Shown: positions 17,373 through 27,433, counted from the stretch's first letter. The stretch: 64,000 nt of DNA from Actinoplanes sp. L3-i22 (GCF_019704555.1 NZ_AP024745.1:9060501-9124500), one strand, 5' to 3'. The notes: generated by a model not told the origin, from the sequence alone. A program made the numbers and translations.

Positions 17373-19286
17373 TCAGACCTCGATGTGCGAGCCCATGATG
17401 ACGGTCCGGTCGCGGGGCAGGCGGAAGTGTTCGGCGGCGTCCGCGGTCAGGTACGACGTCGCGATGAACAGGCGTTTGCGCCAGGCCGCCATGGTCGGCG
17501 CGCTCCCCCGGCGCAGCTCGATCTTGGAGAGGAAGAACGACGCCTGGTCGATCTGCAGGCGGCCCTCGGTGCTCTCGTCGTCGAGGGTGCGCAGGGCGGG
17601 CAGCAGGTCCGGGGTCTCGGCGTAGCCGAAGCGCACCGTCACGTGGATGATCCCGTCGTCGGCGAAGCCCAGGCCGTCGACGACGGTCCGGCACTCGCCG
17701 GGCGCGATCCGCGGCACCGTCTCGATCTTGATGGCGCAGATCAGCACGTGCTCGTGGCGCACGTGGTTGTGCTCGACGTTGGCCCGCAGTGCCAGCGGCG
17801 CGGACTCGATGCCCCGGTTGAGGAAGACCGCCGTGCCGCCGACCTGGACCGTCCGGTCCGGGTCCGCCCGCAGCCCGGCGACGAAGTCGCGCAGCGAGCC
17901 CTCGTGCCGCCCGCGCTCCGCGGTGATCACCGCCCGGCCGCGCTGCCAGGTGGTCATGATGGTGAACGCGGTGAGCGCGATGAGCAGCGGCAGCCAGGCG
18001 CCGTGCACCAGCTTGGTCAGGTTCGCGCCGACGAACAGCAGGTCGACCAGGAGCAGGGCGGCCGCACCGGCGCCGAGCAGCCACGGCGGGGTGCGCCAGG
18101 TGTCCCGGGCGACCCGGAAGAACAGCAGCGTGGTGATGGTGATCGTGCCGGTCGCGGCCATCCCGTAGGCGTAGGCGAGCGCGGCCGACGAGCGGAACGC
18201 GAAGACCAGGGTGAGCACCGAGAACAGCAGCAGCCAGTTGATGAACGGGACGTAGATCTGCCCGATCGACGAGTCGGAGGTGTGCGCGATCCGCAGCCGG
18301 GGCAGGTAGCCGAGTTGCGCGGCCTGTGAGGTGACCGAGAACGCCCCGGTGATCACCGCCTGGGACGCGATCACCGTGGCCGCGGTGGCCAGCAGCACCA
18401 GCGGCAGCCGCGCCCACGCCGGCGCCAGCAGGAAGAACGGGCCGCTGAGGTTGGCGTGGTCGTCGAGGATCAGCGCGCCCTGCCCGAGGTAGCTGAGCAC
18501 GCAGGCGGGCAGCGCCAGGAACAACCAGCCACGGCTGATCGCCTTGCGCCCGAAATGGCCCATGTCGGCGTACAGCGCCTCGGCGCCGGTCACCGCGAGC
18601 ACGATCGCGGCCAGCGAGAAGAAGGCAATACCGAAATGCCCGAGCAAAAACCCGATGGCGTACGTCGGGGACAGCGCCCGCAGAATCCCGGGATGTCGCA
18701 CGATCCCGCCGACGCCGAGCGCGCCGATCACCGTGAACCAGGTGACCATGATCGGGCCGAAGACCCGCCCGACCGCCGCCGTGCCGTGCCGCTGCACCAG
18801 GAACAGCAGCAGGATGATCACCGCGGTGCCGGGAACCACGAAGTCGCCCAGCGACGGCTCGACGATCCGCAGCCCCTCGACCGCGGAGAGCACCGAGATG
18901 GCCGGCGTGATCATGCTGTCGCCGAAGAACAGGGCGGCCCCGAAGATGCCGAGCGCGGCCAGCGCCATCGTGGTCCGCCGGGTGCGCTGGGCGCCGGCCC
19001 GGCGCAGCAGCGTGATCAGCGCCATGATGCCGCCCTCGCCGTCGTTGTCGGCGTGCAGGGCGAGCAGGATGTAGGTGACGGTCACGATGATCATCACGGA
19101 CCAGAAGATCAGCGAGACGACGCCGTAGACGTTGTCGCTGCTCACCGGGACCGGGTGCGGATCCTCCGGGTTGAACACGGTCTGCAACGTGTAGATCGGG
19201 CTGGTCCCGATGTCGCCGAACACGACACCCAGCGCGCCGACCACCACGCCCAGACAGACTCGGTCACCCGCTGCGGCCCCGGACAC
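17373..19286 (-). CDS. kup: KUP-family potassium uptake protein
   Basis: 637 residues, normal for bacterial Kup. The family opening GVVFGDIGTSPIYTL is at residues 20 to 34. About twelve membrane segments fill residues 15 to 450, with FGDSMITPAISVLSAVEG as the conserved third-helix region, and a soluble C-terminal domain of about 180 residues follows. It would bring in K+ with protons at the cytoplasmic membrane. It sits 22 bases downstream of the LAL regulator gene on the same strand, so the two may be cotranscribed. No kdp or trk genes nearby. Confidence 0.95.
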   Translation of the reverse strand: MSGAAAGDRVCLGVVVGALGVVFGDIGTSPIYTLQTVFNPEDPHPVPVSSDNVYGVVSLIFWSVMIIVTVTYILLALHADNDGEGGIMALITLLRRAGAQRTRRTTMALAALGIFGAALFFGDSMITPAISVLSAVEGLRIVEPSLGDFVVPGTAVIILLLFLVQRHGTAAVGRVFGPIMVTWFTVIGALGVGGIVRHPGILRALSPTYAIGFLLGHFGIAFFSLAAIVLAVTGAEALYADMGHFGRKAISRGWLFLALPACVLSYLGQGALILDDHANLSGPFFLLAPAWARLPLVLLATAATVIASQAVITGAFSVTSQAAQLGYLPRLRIAHTSDSSIGQIYVPFINWLLLFSVLTLVFAFRSSAALAYAYGMAATGTITITTLLFFRVARDTWRTPPWLLGAGAAALLLVDLLFVGANLTKLVHGAWLPLLIALTAFTIMTTWQRGRAVITAERGRHEGSLRDFVAGLRADPDRTVQVGGTAVFLNRGIESAPLALRANVEHNHVRHEHVLICAIKIETVPRIAPGECRTVVDGLGFADDGIIHVTVRFGYAETPDLLPALRTLDDESTEGRLQIDQASFFLSKIELRRGSAPTMAAWRKRLFIATSYLTADAAEHFRLPRDRTVIMGSHIEV

Positions 19287-19308
19287 ATGATCGAGCCTAC
19301 GGCCGCCG

Positions 19309-21915
19309 TCACCGCTCCGGGACGAGATCGCGCAGCTGGTGCCGCCCGGCGACGCCGAGCTTCGGATACGACCGGTACAGGTGCGACGCGACCGTGCGCG
19401 GGGACAGGAACAGCCGGTCGGCGATCTCCGCGTTGGTCAGACCGCGGGCGGCCAGCACGACGATCTCGCGCTGCTGGGTGGTCAGCCCGGCCAGCTTGTC
19501 CGGGGCGGCCGGCGCGGCGGCCACGCCACACGCGCGCAACTCCGCCTCGGCCCGCCGCGCCCACGGCGCCGCCCGCAGCCGCTGGAACGTCTCCAGGGCC
19601 TCGGCCAGCACCGGCTTGGCGTCGTTGATCCGGCGCTCGCGGCGCAGCCGTTCCCCCTGGTCGAGCCGGAGCTGGGCATGCTCGAACGGCCACTGCTCAC
19701 CGGCCGGCTCCGGCTCGCCGATCGCCTCGCCGAGCAGGCCGCGGGCGCGGGCGGCGAGCTGCCGCAGCCGGGGGCTCGCCGCGGCGTCGAGGGGTGCCAG
19801 CGCCGGCCGCGGGAACGGGCGGCCGGTGCGGACCGCGGCCGCCGCCAGGTCGGCGATCCCCAGATACGACACCCGGTGGTGCAGTGGCTCGCCGTCGTCG
19901 TCGAACAGGTGCCGGAGCTGGGCGTACGCCGCCGGATAGGCGCCCCGGGCGAACGCCGCCAGACCCGCCACGTGCCGGGCCCGGGCGGTCGCCGCGCGGT
20001 ACTCCATCGCGTCGGCGTTCGCCAGGTGCGCGCCCACCTCGACGTCCTCGCCGCGCAGCGCCCGCACCGCGGCGACGCACAGGTCGGCAGAGGCCGCGAC
20101 GGGATCCATCCGGTACGCCGCCGCCGCGTCCCGCGCCTCCCGGGCCACCGAGAGCGCCTCGTCCCAGCGGCCGCTGTCGAAGCACGCCCACGGCAGCGCG
20201 GTCAGCACCCCGCCGCTGCCGCCACGCATCCCCGGCTCCCGCAGCCCGGCCAGGGCCTGGCGCAGCAGCCGCACGGCCAGGTCGGTCTCCTCCAGCAGCC
20301 ACGCGGCCGAGCCGACCAGGGTCCGGTCCCGCGGCCCGGCGACCGCGATCCGGTGCAGCTCGGCGCGGGTCGAGGCGTGCTCGCCGGGCGCCTCGGCGCA
20401 GGCCCGCACCCACAGCCGCGCCTCGTCGCCGCCCGGCCCGGGCATCCGGTCGAGGGCGCGCAGCACCGCGCCGCGGTCGCCGGGTGTGCCGGAGCGGTGC
20501 GCGAGGGTCGCCGCGAACGCGAGCGCCGACCAGGCCGTGGCCGGCGCGGCGGCACCGGCCACCGACAGCAGGGTGTCCAGGGCGGTGGCGTGCTCACCGG
20601 ACCAGACCTGCGCCCAGCCGATCCGCTGCCGGGCGGCGAGCCGCTGAGCCGGCTCGGCGGCGGACCGGGTCAGCACCCGGCCGGCCAGGTCACGGACCCA
20701 GTCGCCCTGGCCGGCGGCCTGCGCGTGACCGGCCGCGGCCAGCAGCCGGCGCACCTGATCGGTCTCGGACGGGCTCAGCGCGGCGGCCCGCTCCAGGACC
20801 CGGGCCGCCGCGGCCGCGCCACCGCGGCGTCGGGCGTGCGCGGCGCTCTCCTCGAGGCGGGCCGCGACCGTCTCGTCCGGTGCGCCGGCGGCGGCCGCGA
20901 GGTGCCACGCGTACCGGTCGGGCTGGTCGCGCACCGTCTCGGCGACCCGCCGGTGGGCCGCGGCCCGCTCCGCGAACGGGACCGCGTGGTAGACGGCCGC
21001 CCTGGTCAGCGGGTGGGTGAAGTGCAGTCCGGCGGCGTCGATCCGGATCAGCCCGGCCCGTTCGGCCGGGGCCGGCCGGTCCGGGCCGGTCACCCGGGCC
21101 GCCACCTCGGGACTGTCGGCGACCGCGGCCAGCAGCAGCGTGTCGCGGACCGGGCCGGGCAGCGCCTCGAACCGGACGGCCAGCAGCGCGGTGAGCCGGT
21201 CGGTGAGCGGGAGCGGCTCGGCGGCCCAGCGACGGGCGGCGGCCGGGTCGGCGGCGAGCGCCGCGGACAGCTCGATCAGGGCCAGCGGGTTGCCCGCGGC
21301 CTGGGCCAGGACCTGCTCCCGGGCCGGGCCGTAGGGCGGCGCCGGTTGCGCGTCGAGCAGCCGGCCGGCGTCCGCCGGGTCGAGCGGCTCGAGCCGGGTC
21401 CCGGGCAGGCCCGGCCCGAGCCCGGCCGGGTCCCGGGTGGCCAGCAGCACCACGATCGGCTCCAGTTCCAGGCGCCGGGCCGCGAAGGTCAGCGCGCCCA
21501 GCGACGCCGCGTCCAGCCACTGCGCGTCGTCGACGGTGACCAGCAGCGGGCCGTCCTCGGCCAGCGCGGCCAGCAGGGTGAGCACGGCCAGCCCGGTCAG
21601 CAGCGCGTCCGCCGGCACCGGGTCGTCGGTCAGCGCGAACGCGCCGAGCAGCGCCCGGGCCTGCCGCCCGGGCAGCGCCGGCACCCGGTCGAGGACCGGC
21701 CGCAGCAACTGGTGCAGCCCGGCGAAGGCCAGGTCCTGTTCGGACTCCCGGCCGGTCACCGCGAGCGTGCGCATCGCCGCGGATCGGGCCACACCGGTCA
21801 GCACCGCGGTCTTGCCCAGCCCCGGATCGCCGATCAGGACGTGCACGTGGGCGCGGCGCGGCGGCGGGTCGACCAGGGCGCGCAGGCGGGCGAGCTCCCG
21901 CTCCCGGCCGATCAT
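19309..21915 (-). CDS. LAL-type LuxR-family transcriptional regulator with AAA ATPase
   Basis: 868 residues. The N-terminal ATPase has Walker A GDPGLGKTAVL (about residue 28) and Walker B LLVTVDDAQWLD (about residue 124). A long helical, TPR-like middle follows, and the last 65 residues are a LuxR helix-turn-helix (LTTQQREIVVLAARGLTNAEIADRL onward). Large ATP-binding LuxR regulators of this type usually activate nearby metabolic genes. Its own targets are unclear; the divergent alpha/beta hydrolase and the downstream kup gene are candidates. The intergenic region before the hydrolase holds the 12-base palindrome accggcgccggt. Confidence 0.9.
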   Translation of the reverse strand: MIGRERELARLRALVDPPPRRAHVHVLIGDPGLGKTAVLTGVARSAAMRTLAVTGRESEQDLAFAGLHQLLRPVLDRVPALPGRQARALLGAFALTDDPVPADALLTGLAVLTLLAALAEDGPLLVTVDDAQWLDAASLGALTFAARRLELEPIVVLLATRDPAGLGPGLPGTRLEPLDPADAGRLLDAQPAPPYGPAREQVLAQAAGNPLALIELSAALAADPAAARRWAAEPLPLTDRLTALLAVRFEALPGPVRDTLLLAAVADSPEVAARVTGPDRPAPAERAGLIRIDAAGLHFTHPLTRAAVYHAVPFAERAAAHRRVAETVRDQPDRYAWHLAAAAGAPDETVAARLEESAAHARRRGGAAAAARVLERAAALSPSETDQVRRLLAAAGHAQAAGQGDWVRDLAGRVLTRSAAEPAQRLAARQRIGWAQVWSGEHATALDTLLSVAGAAAPATAWSALAFAATLAHRSGTPGDRGAVLRALDRMPGPGGDEARLWVRACAEAPGEHASTRAELHRIAVAGPRDRTLVGSAAWLLEETDLAVRLLRQALAGLREPGMRGGSGGVLTALPWACFDSGRWDEALSVAREARDAAAAYRMDPVAASADLCVAAVRALRGEDVEVGAHLANADAMEYRAATARARHVAGLAAFARGAYPAAYAQLRHLFDDDGEPLHHRVSYLGIADLAAAAVRTGRPFPRPALAPLDAAASPRLRQLAARARGLLGEAIGEPEPAGEQWPFEHAQLRLDQGERLRRERRINDAKPVLAEALETFQRLRAAPWARRAEAELRACGVAAAPAAPDKLAGLTTQQREIVVLAARGLTNAEIADRLFLSPRTVASHLYRSYPKLGVAGRHQLRDLVPER

Positions 21916-22023
21916 CAGCGCCTCCGGGAGGTAGTGCAGTCAACATGCCGATACCGGCGCCGGTGCCCCGCGGGCCAGCATGACTATGCACCAACACCGG
22001 TGCCGGGGAAAGGAAGCACCGAC

Positions 22024-22731
22024 ATGGACACACTGCCGAACATCGTCCTCGTGCACGGCGCGTGGGCCGACGGCTCCAGCTGGAGCGAGGTCATTCCGCG
22101 CCTGCAGGCGGACGGGTACCGGGTGACCGCCCCGCAGTTCCCGCTCACCTCGCTCGCCGCCGACGTGGCCCGGCTGCGGCAGGTGCTGGAGGCACAGGAC
22201 GGGCCGACCGTGGTGGCCGGGCACTCGTACGGCGGGCAGATCATCACCGCGCTGGGCACCGACGCGCCGAACGCGGTCGCGCTGGTCTACGTCGCGGCGT
22301 TCGCCCTGGACGAGGGCGAGTCGCTGGGCGCGCTGCTGGCCCAGGGGCCCACGCCGGCCGCGCTGGAGCACCTGATCACCGACAAGCAGGGCCAGGTCTG
22401 GCTGCCGGAGGGCGACTTCGTCGAGCGCTTCGCGGCCGGCGTCGACCCGGCCCGGGCCCGTGTGCTGCACGCCGTGCAGCAGCCGATCGCCGGTTCGTCG
22501 TTCGCCGACGTGCTGGGCGCGCCGGCCTGGAAGTCGCTGCCCTCCTGGTACCTGGTCGCCGAGCGGGACCAGGCGATCCCGCCGCAGGCCGAGCAGCTGT
22601 TCGCGAGCCGGATGGGCGCCACCACGGTCTCGGTCCCGGCCGGTCACCTGGCGATGCTCTCGCACCCCGCGGAGACCACCGACCTGATCAAGGCGGCGGC
22701 CGGGTCAGTCGGTGGGCAGCTCCCGGCGTAG
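22024..22731 (+). CDS. alpha/beta hydrolase
   Basis: 235 residues, compact single-domain hydrolase. The fold's landmarks are all present: oxyanion loop VHGAWADGSSW (residue 10 onward), nucleophile elbow VAGHSYGG (Ser about 61), acid in AERDQAIP and catalytic His in AGHLAML. This resembles the small esterases related to salicylate methylesterase and pyrethroid hydrolase. The substrate is unknown. ATG at 22024 with AAGGAAG upstream. The last 27 bases overlap the convergent acyl-CoA synthetase gene, so the two cannot be read fully without antisense pairing. Probably controlled by the divergent LAL regulator. Confidence 0.88.
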   Translation: MDTLPNIVLVHGAWADGSSWSEVIPRLQADGYRVTAPQFPLTSLAADVARLRQVLEAQDGPTVVAGHSYGGQIITALGTDAPNAVALVYVAAFALDEGESLGALLAQGPTPAALEHLITDKQGQVWLPEGDFVERFAAGVDPARARVLHAVQQPIAGSSFADVLGAPAWKSLPSWYLVAERDQAIPPQAEQLFASRMGATTVSVPAGHLAMLSHPAETTDLIKAAAGSVGGQLPA

Positions 22732-24297
22732 CACCTTGCCGGTCGCGTTGCGGGGCAGCTCGTCGAGGAAGAGCACGTCGCGCGGGACCTTGTAGCGGGC
22801 CAGCAGCGCCCGTACGTAGTCGCGGATCTCCTGCGGATCGCGGGCGGCGCCCTCGGCCGGGACGATGAAGGCGCGCAGGCGGGTGCCGAACTCCGGGTCC
22901 TCGACGCCGATCACGGCGGCCTCGATCACGTCGTCGCGCTCGGCGAGCAGGTTCTCCACCTCCAGCGGGTACACGTTCTCGCCGCCCGAGATGATCATGT
23001 CGTCGTCCCGGCCGTCGATGTGCAGCAGGCCGGCGTCGTCGAGGTGGCCGCGGTCGCCGGTGGCCATGAAACCGTCGATGACCTGCTTGTGCCGGCCGTC
23101 GGTGTAGCCCTCGAACGGGATGCCGGTGCGGACGAAGACCCGGCCGGTGACGTGCGGCCGGGTCACCCGGGCGTCCTGGTCGTCGTAGATCGCCAGGTGC
23201 ACGGTGACCGGCGGTTTGCCGACCGTGCCGGGCGCGCGGCGCGACTCGGCCGGCTGGGCGACCGACGCGACGGCGACCTCGGTGGACCCGTACACGTTGT
23301 AGATCACCTCGCCGAAGGTGTCCTGGAAGCGGTTGGTCAGCTCGGGGGCCAGCGGGGAGCCGGCGACGAAGACCGACCGCAGCGACGACGTGTCGTACTT
23401 GGCGATCACCTCCGGCCCCAGCGCCAGGATCCGGGTGAGCATGGTCGGCACCGCGACCAGCATCGCCGCCTTGTGCTCGGCGATCGCTTGCAGGATCCGC
23501 TCGGCGTCGAAGCGGCGCAGCAGGATCGCGTGGTCGGCCAGCGACAGCCCGACCGTCCAGGCGCCGAAGCCGGTGCTGTGGAACAGCGGGGAGGCGACCA
23601 CGATCGCGCCCTGCCGCGGGAACGGGATGCGGTCCGCGATCAGGGCGCTGGCCAGCGGGGACACCTTGGTGCGCGGGGCGCCCTTGGGCAGACCGGTGGT
23701 CCCGCTGGTCAGGATGATGAACCCGGCCGGCCGCTCGGGCATCGGCAGCGGGGTGATCGGCCGCCCGGCCATCAGCATGTCGATCGTCGGGTCGGCGGCG
23801 CCCTCGTCGGCCCAGGTCAGATAGCGCGGGAGGTCGTCCGGGACGGCGTCGACCAGCGCCGCGAACTCGCTGTCGTAGAGCACCGCCCGCACCTGCTCCC
23901 GGGCCACCACCTCGGCGAACTGCTGCGCGGCCAGGCCGGTGTTCATCAGCGCCAGGCGCAGGTTCGCCCGGGCCGCCGCGCTGATCGTCAGCACCAGCCC
24001 GCGGTGGTCGCGGGCCACCACCCCGATCACGGCGCGCGGCGGCAGCCCCAGCTCGCGCAGCGCGTGCGCGAGCGCGTTGGACTGCTCGTCGAGCTGCCGG
24101 TAGTTGAGCGTGCCACGGTCGTCGGTCAGCGCCGGCATGTGTGGGTGCTCGGTGGCCGCTTTCATGATCAGGGCGGCCTGCGGGCCGAGCCGCGCGTTGC
24201 GGACCGCGGCGCCGGCCAGCCGGTCCGGGCGCAGCAGGTTGACGATGCCGATCTGGTGCATCCGCAGTACCGCGTGCAGGTTTTCCAGCGCGCTCAC
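22705..24297 (-). CDS. acyl-CoA synthetase (AMP-forming, FadD-like)
   Basis: 530-residue ANL-superfamily adenylating enzyme that activates a carboxylic acid with ATP and CoA. Core motifs: LTSGTTGLPKG (A3), YGSTEVAV (A5), TGDRGHLDDAGLLHIDGR (A7/A8), the GGENVYP loop and the catalytic Lys in NATGKVLRR at the C-terminus. The first 45 residues are extra to the core. The GTG start overlaps the stop of the upstream fusion gene (GTGA), so both are coupled. With the adjacent dehydrogenase, crotonase and thiolase domains it fits a beta-oxidation-type pathway for an unknown acid. Confidence 0.92.
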   Translation of the reverse strand: MSALENLHAVLRMHQIGIVNLLRPDRLAGAAVRNARLGPQAALIMKAATEHPHMPALTDDRGTLNYRQLDEQSNALAHALRELGLPPRAVIGVVARDHRGLVLTISAAARANLRLALMNTGLAAQQFAEVVAREQVRAVLYDSEFAALVDAVPDDLPRYLTWADEGAADPTIDMLMAGRPITPLPMPERPAGFIILTSGTTGLPKGAPRTKVSPLASALIADRIPFPRQGAIVVASPLFHSTGFGAWTVGLSLADHAILLRRFDAERILQAIAEHKAAMLVAVPTMLTRILALGPEVIAKYDTSSLRSVFVAGSPLAPELTNRFQDTFGEVIYNVYGSTEVAVASVAQPAESRRAPGTVGKPPVTVHLAIYDDQDARVTRPHVTGRVFVRTGIPFEGYTDGRHKQVIDGFMATGDRGHLDDAGLLHIDGRDDDMIISGGENVYPLEVENLLAERDDVIEAAVIGVEDPEFGTRLRAFIVPAEGAARDPQEIRDYVRALLARYKVPRDVLFLDELPRNATGKVLRRELPTD

Positions 24298-27200
24298 GAT
24301 CGGGCCTTTCGCTCAAGGTCGAAGTTCGCGGAGCCGAGCACCTCACCGGCGATCTCGGCGAGGTGCTCGAACGCCTCGTCGCCGCGCCAGTCGAGCTGCT
24401 CGTCGACGATGCGTTTGGAGCTCAGGACGGCCGCCGTCGGATGGCCGGCAATCAAAATCGCAAGATCAATTGCGCTTTGGTACGTCGTTCCGGGCGCCAC
24501 CACCCGGTTGATCAGTCCCAGGTCGTGCAGTCGCCGAGCGGGCATCGGCTCGCCGGTCAGCGCGAGTTCGAGCGCGGTCGCCCGGGGCAGCGCGCGGGCC
24601 AGCCGGAGCACCCCGCCGGCCGCGGCGACCAGGCCGCGCTTGACCTCGGGGATGCCGAACAGGCTGTCCTCGGCGGCGACGATCAGGTCGGCGGCCAGCG
24701 CCAGCTCGCAGCCGCCGGCCAGGGCCGCGCCCTCGACCGCGGCGATCAGCGGTTTCCGCGGCGGCCTGGCGGTCAGGCCGAGCAGGCCGCGGCCCTCGGT
24801 GATCGGGTACTCGCCGCGGGCCGCGGCCTTGAGGTCCATGCCGGCGCAGAAGACCGGGCCGGCGCCGGTCAGCACCGCGACCCGGGCGTCCGGGTCGGCG
24901 TCGAAGGCGTCGATCGCGCGTTCCAGGGCGCGGGCGGTGGCCAGGTCGACGGCGTTGCGGACCTCGGGGCGGTTGAGCCGGATCACGGTGACCGGCCCGT
25001 GCCACTCGACCAGCACCGGCGGCTCCCCCGGCGGCGGCAGTGCCCTTCCGAACACCAGGCGCCCGCCCTTGTCGCCGCGCTCCGCCTCGCCGCCCGCTGT
25101 CTCGCCGTGCTCCGGCGCACCGCGCTCCGGCTCGCCGCGCTCCGCCTCGCCGCTGCCGCCGGGGAGTTTCTCCGGGGGGACGGTTCGGACCACTCGGGTG
25201 CCGTTGTTCAGGATCGCGGTGGTGATGCCGGTTTCCGGGGTGCCGTCGCGGCGGTAGGTGACGGTGTAGGCCTCCGGGGTGCCGGGCTCGTCGGACTCGG
25301 CGATCACCCGCCGGGCCGGGCGGGTCAGGCGCAGGCCGGCGTCGATGTCGCGGAACTCCGCGGCCGGCGGGCGGGCCGAGAGCACGGTCATCGCGTGCTT
25401 GGTCAGGTACCAGCCGAGGGCGGTGGCCAGGCCGAACCCGTCCGGATCGGCGCGCAGCCGCGGGACCAGGCTCGCGACCGCGTGACTCGCGTAGTTGTTG
25501 CCCGGGCCGCCGGCGAACGTCAGTCCGCCGGTGACCGTGAGCGGGCGGTCGAGGGGCAGGCCCAGTTCGGCGGCGGCGATCTGCACTGCGGCGGGGAAAC
25601 ACGCGTACAGATCGAGGTGCTCGATGTTCTCGATCTTCAGGCCGGTGTGCGCCAGGACGGCCTGGCCGACGGCGTGGATCGCGGGGGACGCGGCCAGGTC
25701 GGCGCGCTCGGTCACGAACCACTCGTCCTCGGCGTGCGCCCCGGCGTGCACGAAGATCCACTTGTCCTGCGGGATGCCGGCCTCGTGTGCGGCCTGGGCG
25801 CTGCACATGATCAGGCCGGTGGCCTGGTTGACCTGCAGGTTCGCGGTGAGCAGCTTGGTGTAGGGGGCGCTGACCGGCCGGTTGTCCCGGTCCGGGGTGG
25901 CGAGTTCGGCGGCGGTCCGGGGCTGGGGCAGCCAGGCGTGCGGGTTGGCGGCGGCGACCTGCGAGAACCGGGACCACAGCTCGGTGATCCGGGCCTGGTG
26001 CTGCGCGGGGCTCAGGCCCAGCCGGGCGCGGATCGCGGTCTCGATCAGGGCGTACAGGTGCAGCGGGGAGGTCAGGCCGGCCGCGGTCTCCGGGTCGTTG
26101 TTCGGTTCCCGGTCGGAGCCGAGAGTCCTGGTCGGGGCCGTGCCCTCGGGTTGCACCGGCCAGTCGGGCTCCACCCCGGCACGTTCCGCGGCGGCCGTGG
26201 TTGCCGCGGATTCCCCACCCGCGATCAACGCGATGCTGGTCTCGCCACGGGTGATCGCGGCGGCGATGTCGTTGATCAGGCGCAGCGGGCCGTCGCCACC
26301 GAAGAGGCTGGTCTGCACGGTCCGCACCGCCGCGCCGCTGTCCGCTCCCGCGAATCCGGTTCCCGCTCCGGACGCCGGTCGGGTGGCGCCGACGGCTTCG
26401 GCGATCAGGGCGGCGGCGTTGGCGTATTGCCAGGAGACGCTGGCTACCCAGCCGATCGTGTCCGCTTTTTTCAGGATTTCGGGGGTGCCGGCATCGGTGG
26501 CGGCGCTGGTCAGGGCGCGGATGGCGAGCGTCACGGGGTCGCCGTGGCGGGGGTTGGTGGAGCGTTCGCTGAGTTGGCCGGCGCCCACGATGACCGGGGT
26601 CCACGGATCGAGTTCTGTCCCCGTACGCAAATGGGGGATTTTTTGGGATTTTTGGGGTCTTGGTGGGTGGGCGGATGCCACGGGTGCGGAGACTTTGAGG
26701 TCGGCTTGGGTCAGGCGCCGCAGGGAGGCGCGCAGGGCGTCGGTGAGGTTGCGGGCGACCATCCGGCCGAGCGGGCCGTCGGTCGGTCCGCCCTGGACGC
26801 CGCCTTCCAGGCGCACCACGGTCTCGCCGCCACCGGCCACGAGGGGCGGGCCCTCGCGGTCGCTGGGCGTGAGGGAGAGGTAGAGGCCGACCTCGATGCC
26901 CATCGGGCCGGTGCCGTCCAGCCAGATCGCGCGGCCCGGGGTGATGCCGGTGATCGTCCAGCGGACCTCGACCGGGGTGTTCATCAGCTTGACCCGCTGC
27001 CGGAACCGCTCCCCCGCCGTGAGCACGCCGGGCGGATCCGCGGGCCAGCCGGCGTGCATGACCAGCCAGTCCGCCATCGTCGAGGCGTTCGCCAGGTAGC
27101 CGAAGACCTGATCAGCGGCGGCGTCGACGGTGACGGACAGCGACCACGGCCGCCGCAGCCGGCGCGGCGCGGCAAGGGACGCGGGCGGCGACGTCGGGGC

Positions 27201-27347
27201 AGGCTCGGGCAGGGAGGCGGCAGGCGGTGCGGGTGGAGGGGTCGGAGCCGACGCGGAAGGTGAGGCGGCGGGCGGCGCGGATGGAGGGGTCGGGGCGGTT
27301 GCGGGCGGGGTTGCGGGCATGGCGCGGCGACGGAAGCGCATCGACAC
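24294..27347 (-). CDS. SRPBCC - thiolase-like - enoyl-CoA hydratase triple-domain fusion
   Basis: One uninterrupted 1017-residue frame with three parts normally encoded separately. Residues 1 to 65 are a Pro/Ala-rich tail. Residues 68 to 225 form an SRPBCC domain (SLSVTVDAAADQVFGYL). Residues 245 to 725 match the acetyl-CoA acetyltransferase/thiolase-like family (TPVIVGAGQLSE at the start and GGLTFAGGPGNNYASHAVA late). A Gly/Glu linker follows, then a crotonase domain at 770 to 1017 with VFCAGMDLKAA and AGGCELALAADL. The thiolase part lacks an obvious canonical nucleophilic Cys motif. Coupled to the acyl-CoA synthetase by GTGA and divergent from a TetR gene. A sequencing fusion seems unlikely since every junction is in frame over long linkers. 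Confidence 0.85.
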   Translation of the reverse strand: MSMRFRRRAMPATPPATAPTPPSAPPAASPSASAPTPPPAPPAASLPEPAPTSPPASLAAPRRLRRPWSLSVTVDAAADQVFGYLANASTMADWLVMHAGWPADPPGVLTAGERFRQRVKLMNTPVEVRWTITGITPGRAIWLDGTGPMGIEVGLYLSLTPSDREGPPLVAGGGETVVRLEGGVQGGPTDGPLGRMVARNLTDALRASLRRLTQADLKVSAPVASAHPPRPQKSQKIPHLRTGTELDPWTPVIVGAGQLSERSTNPRHGDPVTLAIRALTSAATDAGTPEILKKADTIGWVASVSWQYANAAALIAEAVGATRPASGAGTGFAGADSGAAVRTVQTSLFGGDGPLRLINDIAAAITRGETSIALIAGGESAATTAAAERAGVEPDWPVQPEGTAPTRTLGSDREPNNDPETAAGLTSPLHLYALIETAIRARLGLSPAQHQARITELWSRFSQVAAANPHAWLPQPRTAAELATPDRDNRPVSAPYTKLLTANLQVNQATGLIMCSAQAAHEAGIPQDKWIFVHAGAHAEDEWFVTERADLAASPAIHAVGQAVLAHTGLKIENIEHLDLYACFPAAVQIAAAELGLPLDRPLTVTGGLTFAGGPGNNYASHAVASLVPRLRADPDGFGLATALGWYLTKHAMTVLSARPPAAEFRDIDAGLRLTRPARRVIAESDEPGTPEAYTVTYRRDGTPETGITTAILNNGTRVVRTVPPEKLPGGSGEAERGEPERGAPEHGETAGGEAERGDKGGRLVFGRALPPPGEPPVLVEWHGPVTVIRLNRPEVRNAVDLATARALERAIDAFDADPDARVAVLTGAGPVFCAGMDLKAAARGEYPITEGRGLLGLTARPPRKPLIAAVEGAALAGGCELALAADLIVAAEDSLFGIPEVKRGLVAAAGGVLRLARALPRATALELALTGEPMPARRLHDLGLINRVVAPGTTYQSAIDLAILIAGHPTAAVLSSKRIVDEQLDWRGDEAFEHLAEIAGEVLGSANFDLERKARS

Positions 27348-27433
27348 CTCCTCAAACAGTCTGGCGTGACGGTAAGCCAGTGACCTGCATCACGACAAGA
27401 CCGAAAACGGCCAGGACAATCCGCAGTGGACCG

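Noticed and set aside
19339..22731. A 1130-codon plus-strand frame reaching into the alpha/beta hydrolase
   Set aside because: Only its last 235 codons are a recognisable protein; the rest is the antisense of the LAL regulator.
24363..27263. A 966-codon frame antisense to the fusion gene
   Set aside because: Low-complexity Gly/Arg/Val composition typical of the complement of GC-rich codons, no motifs.
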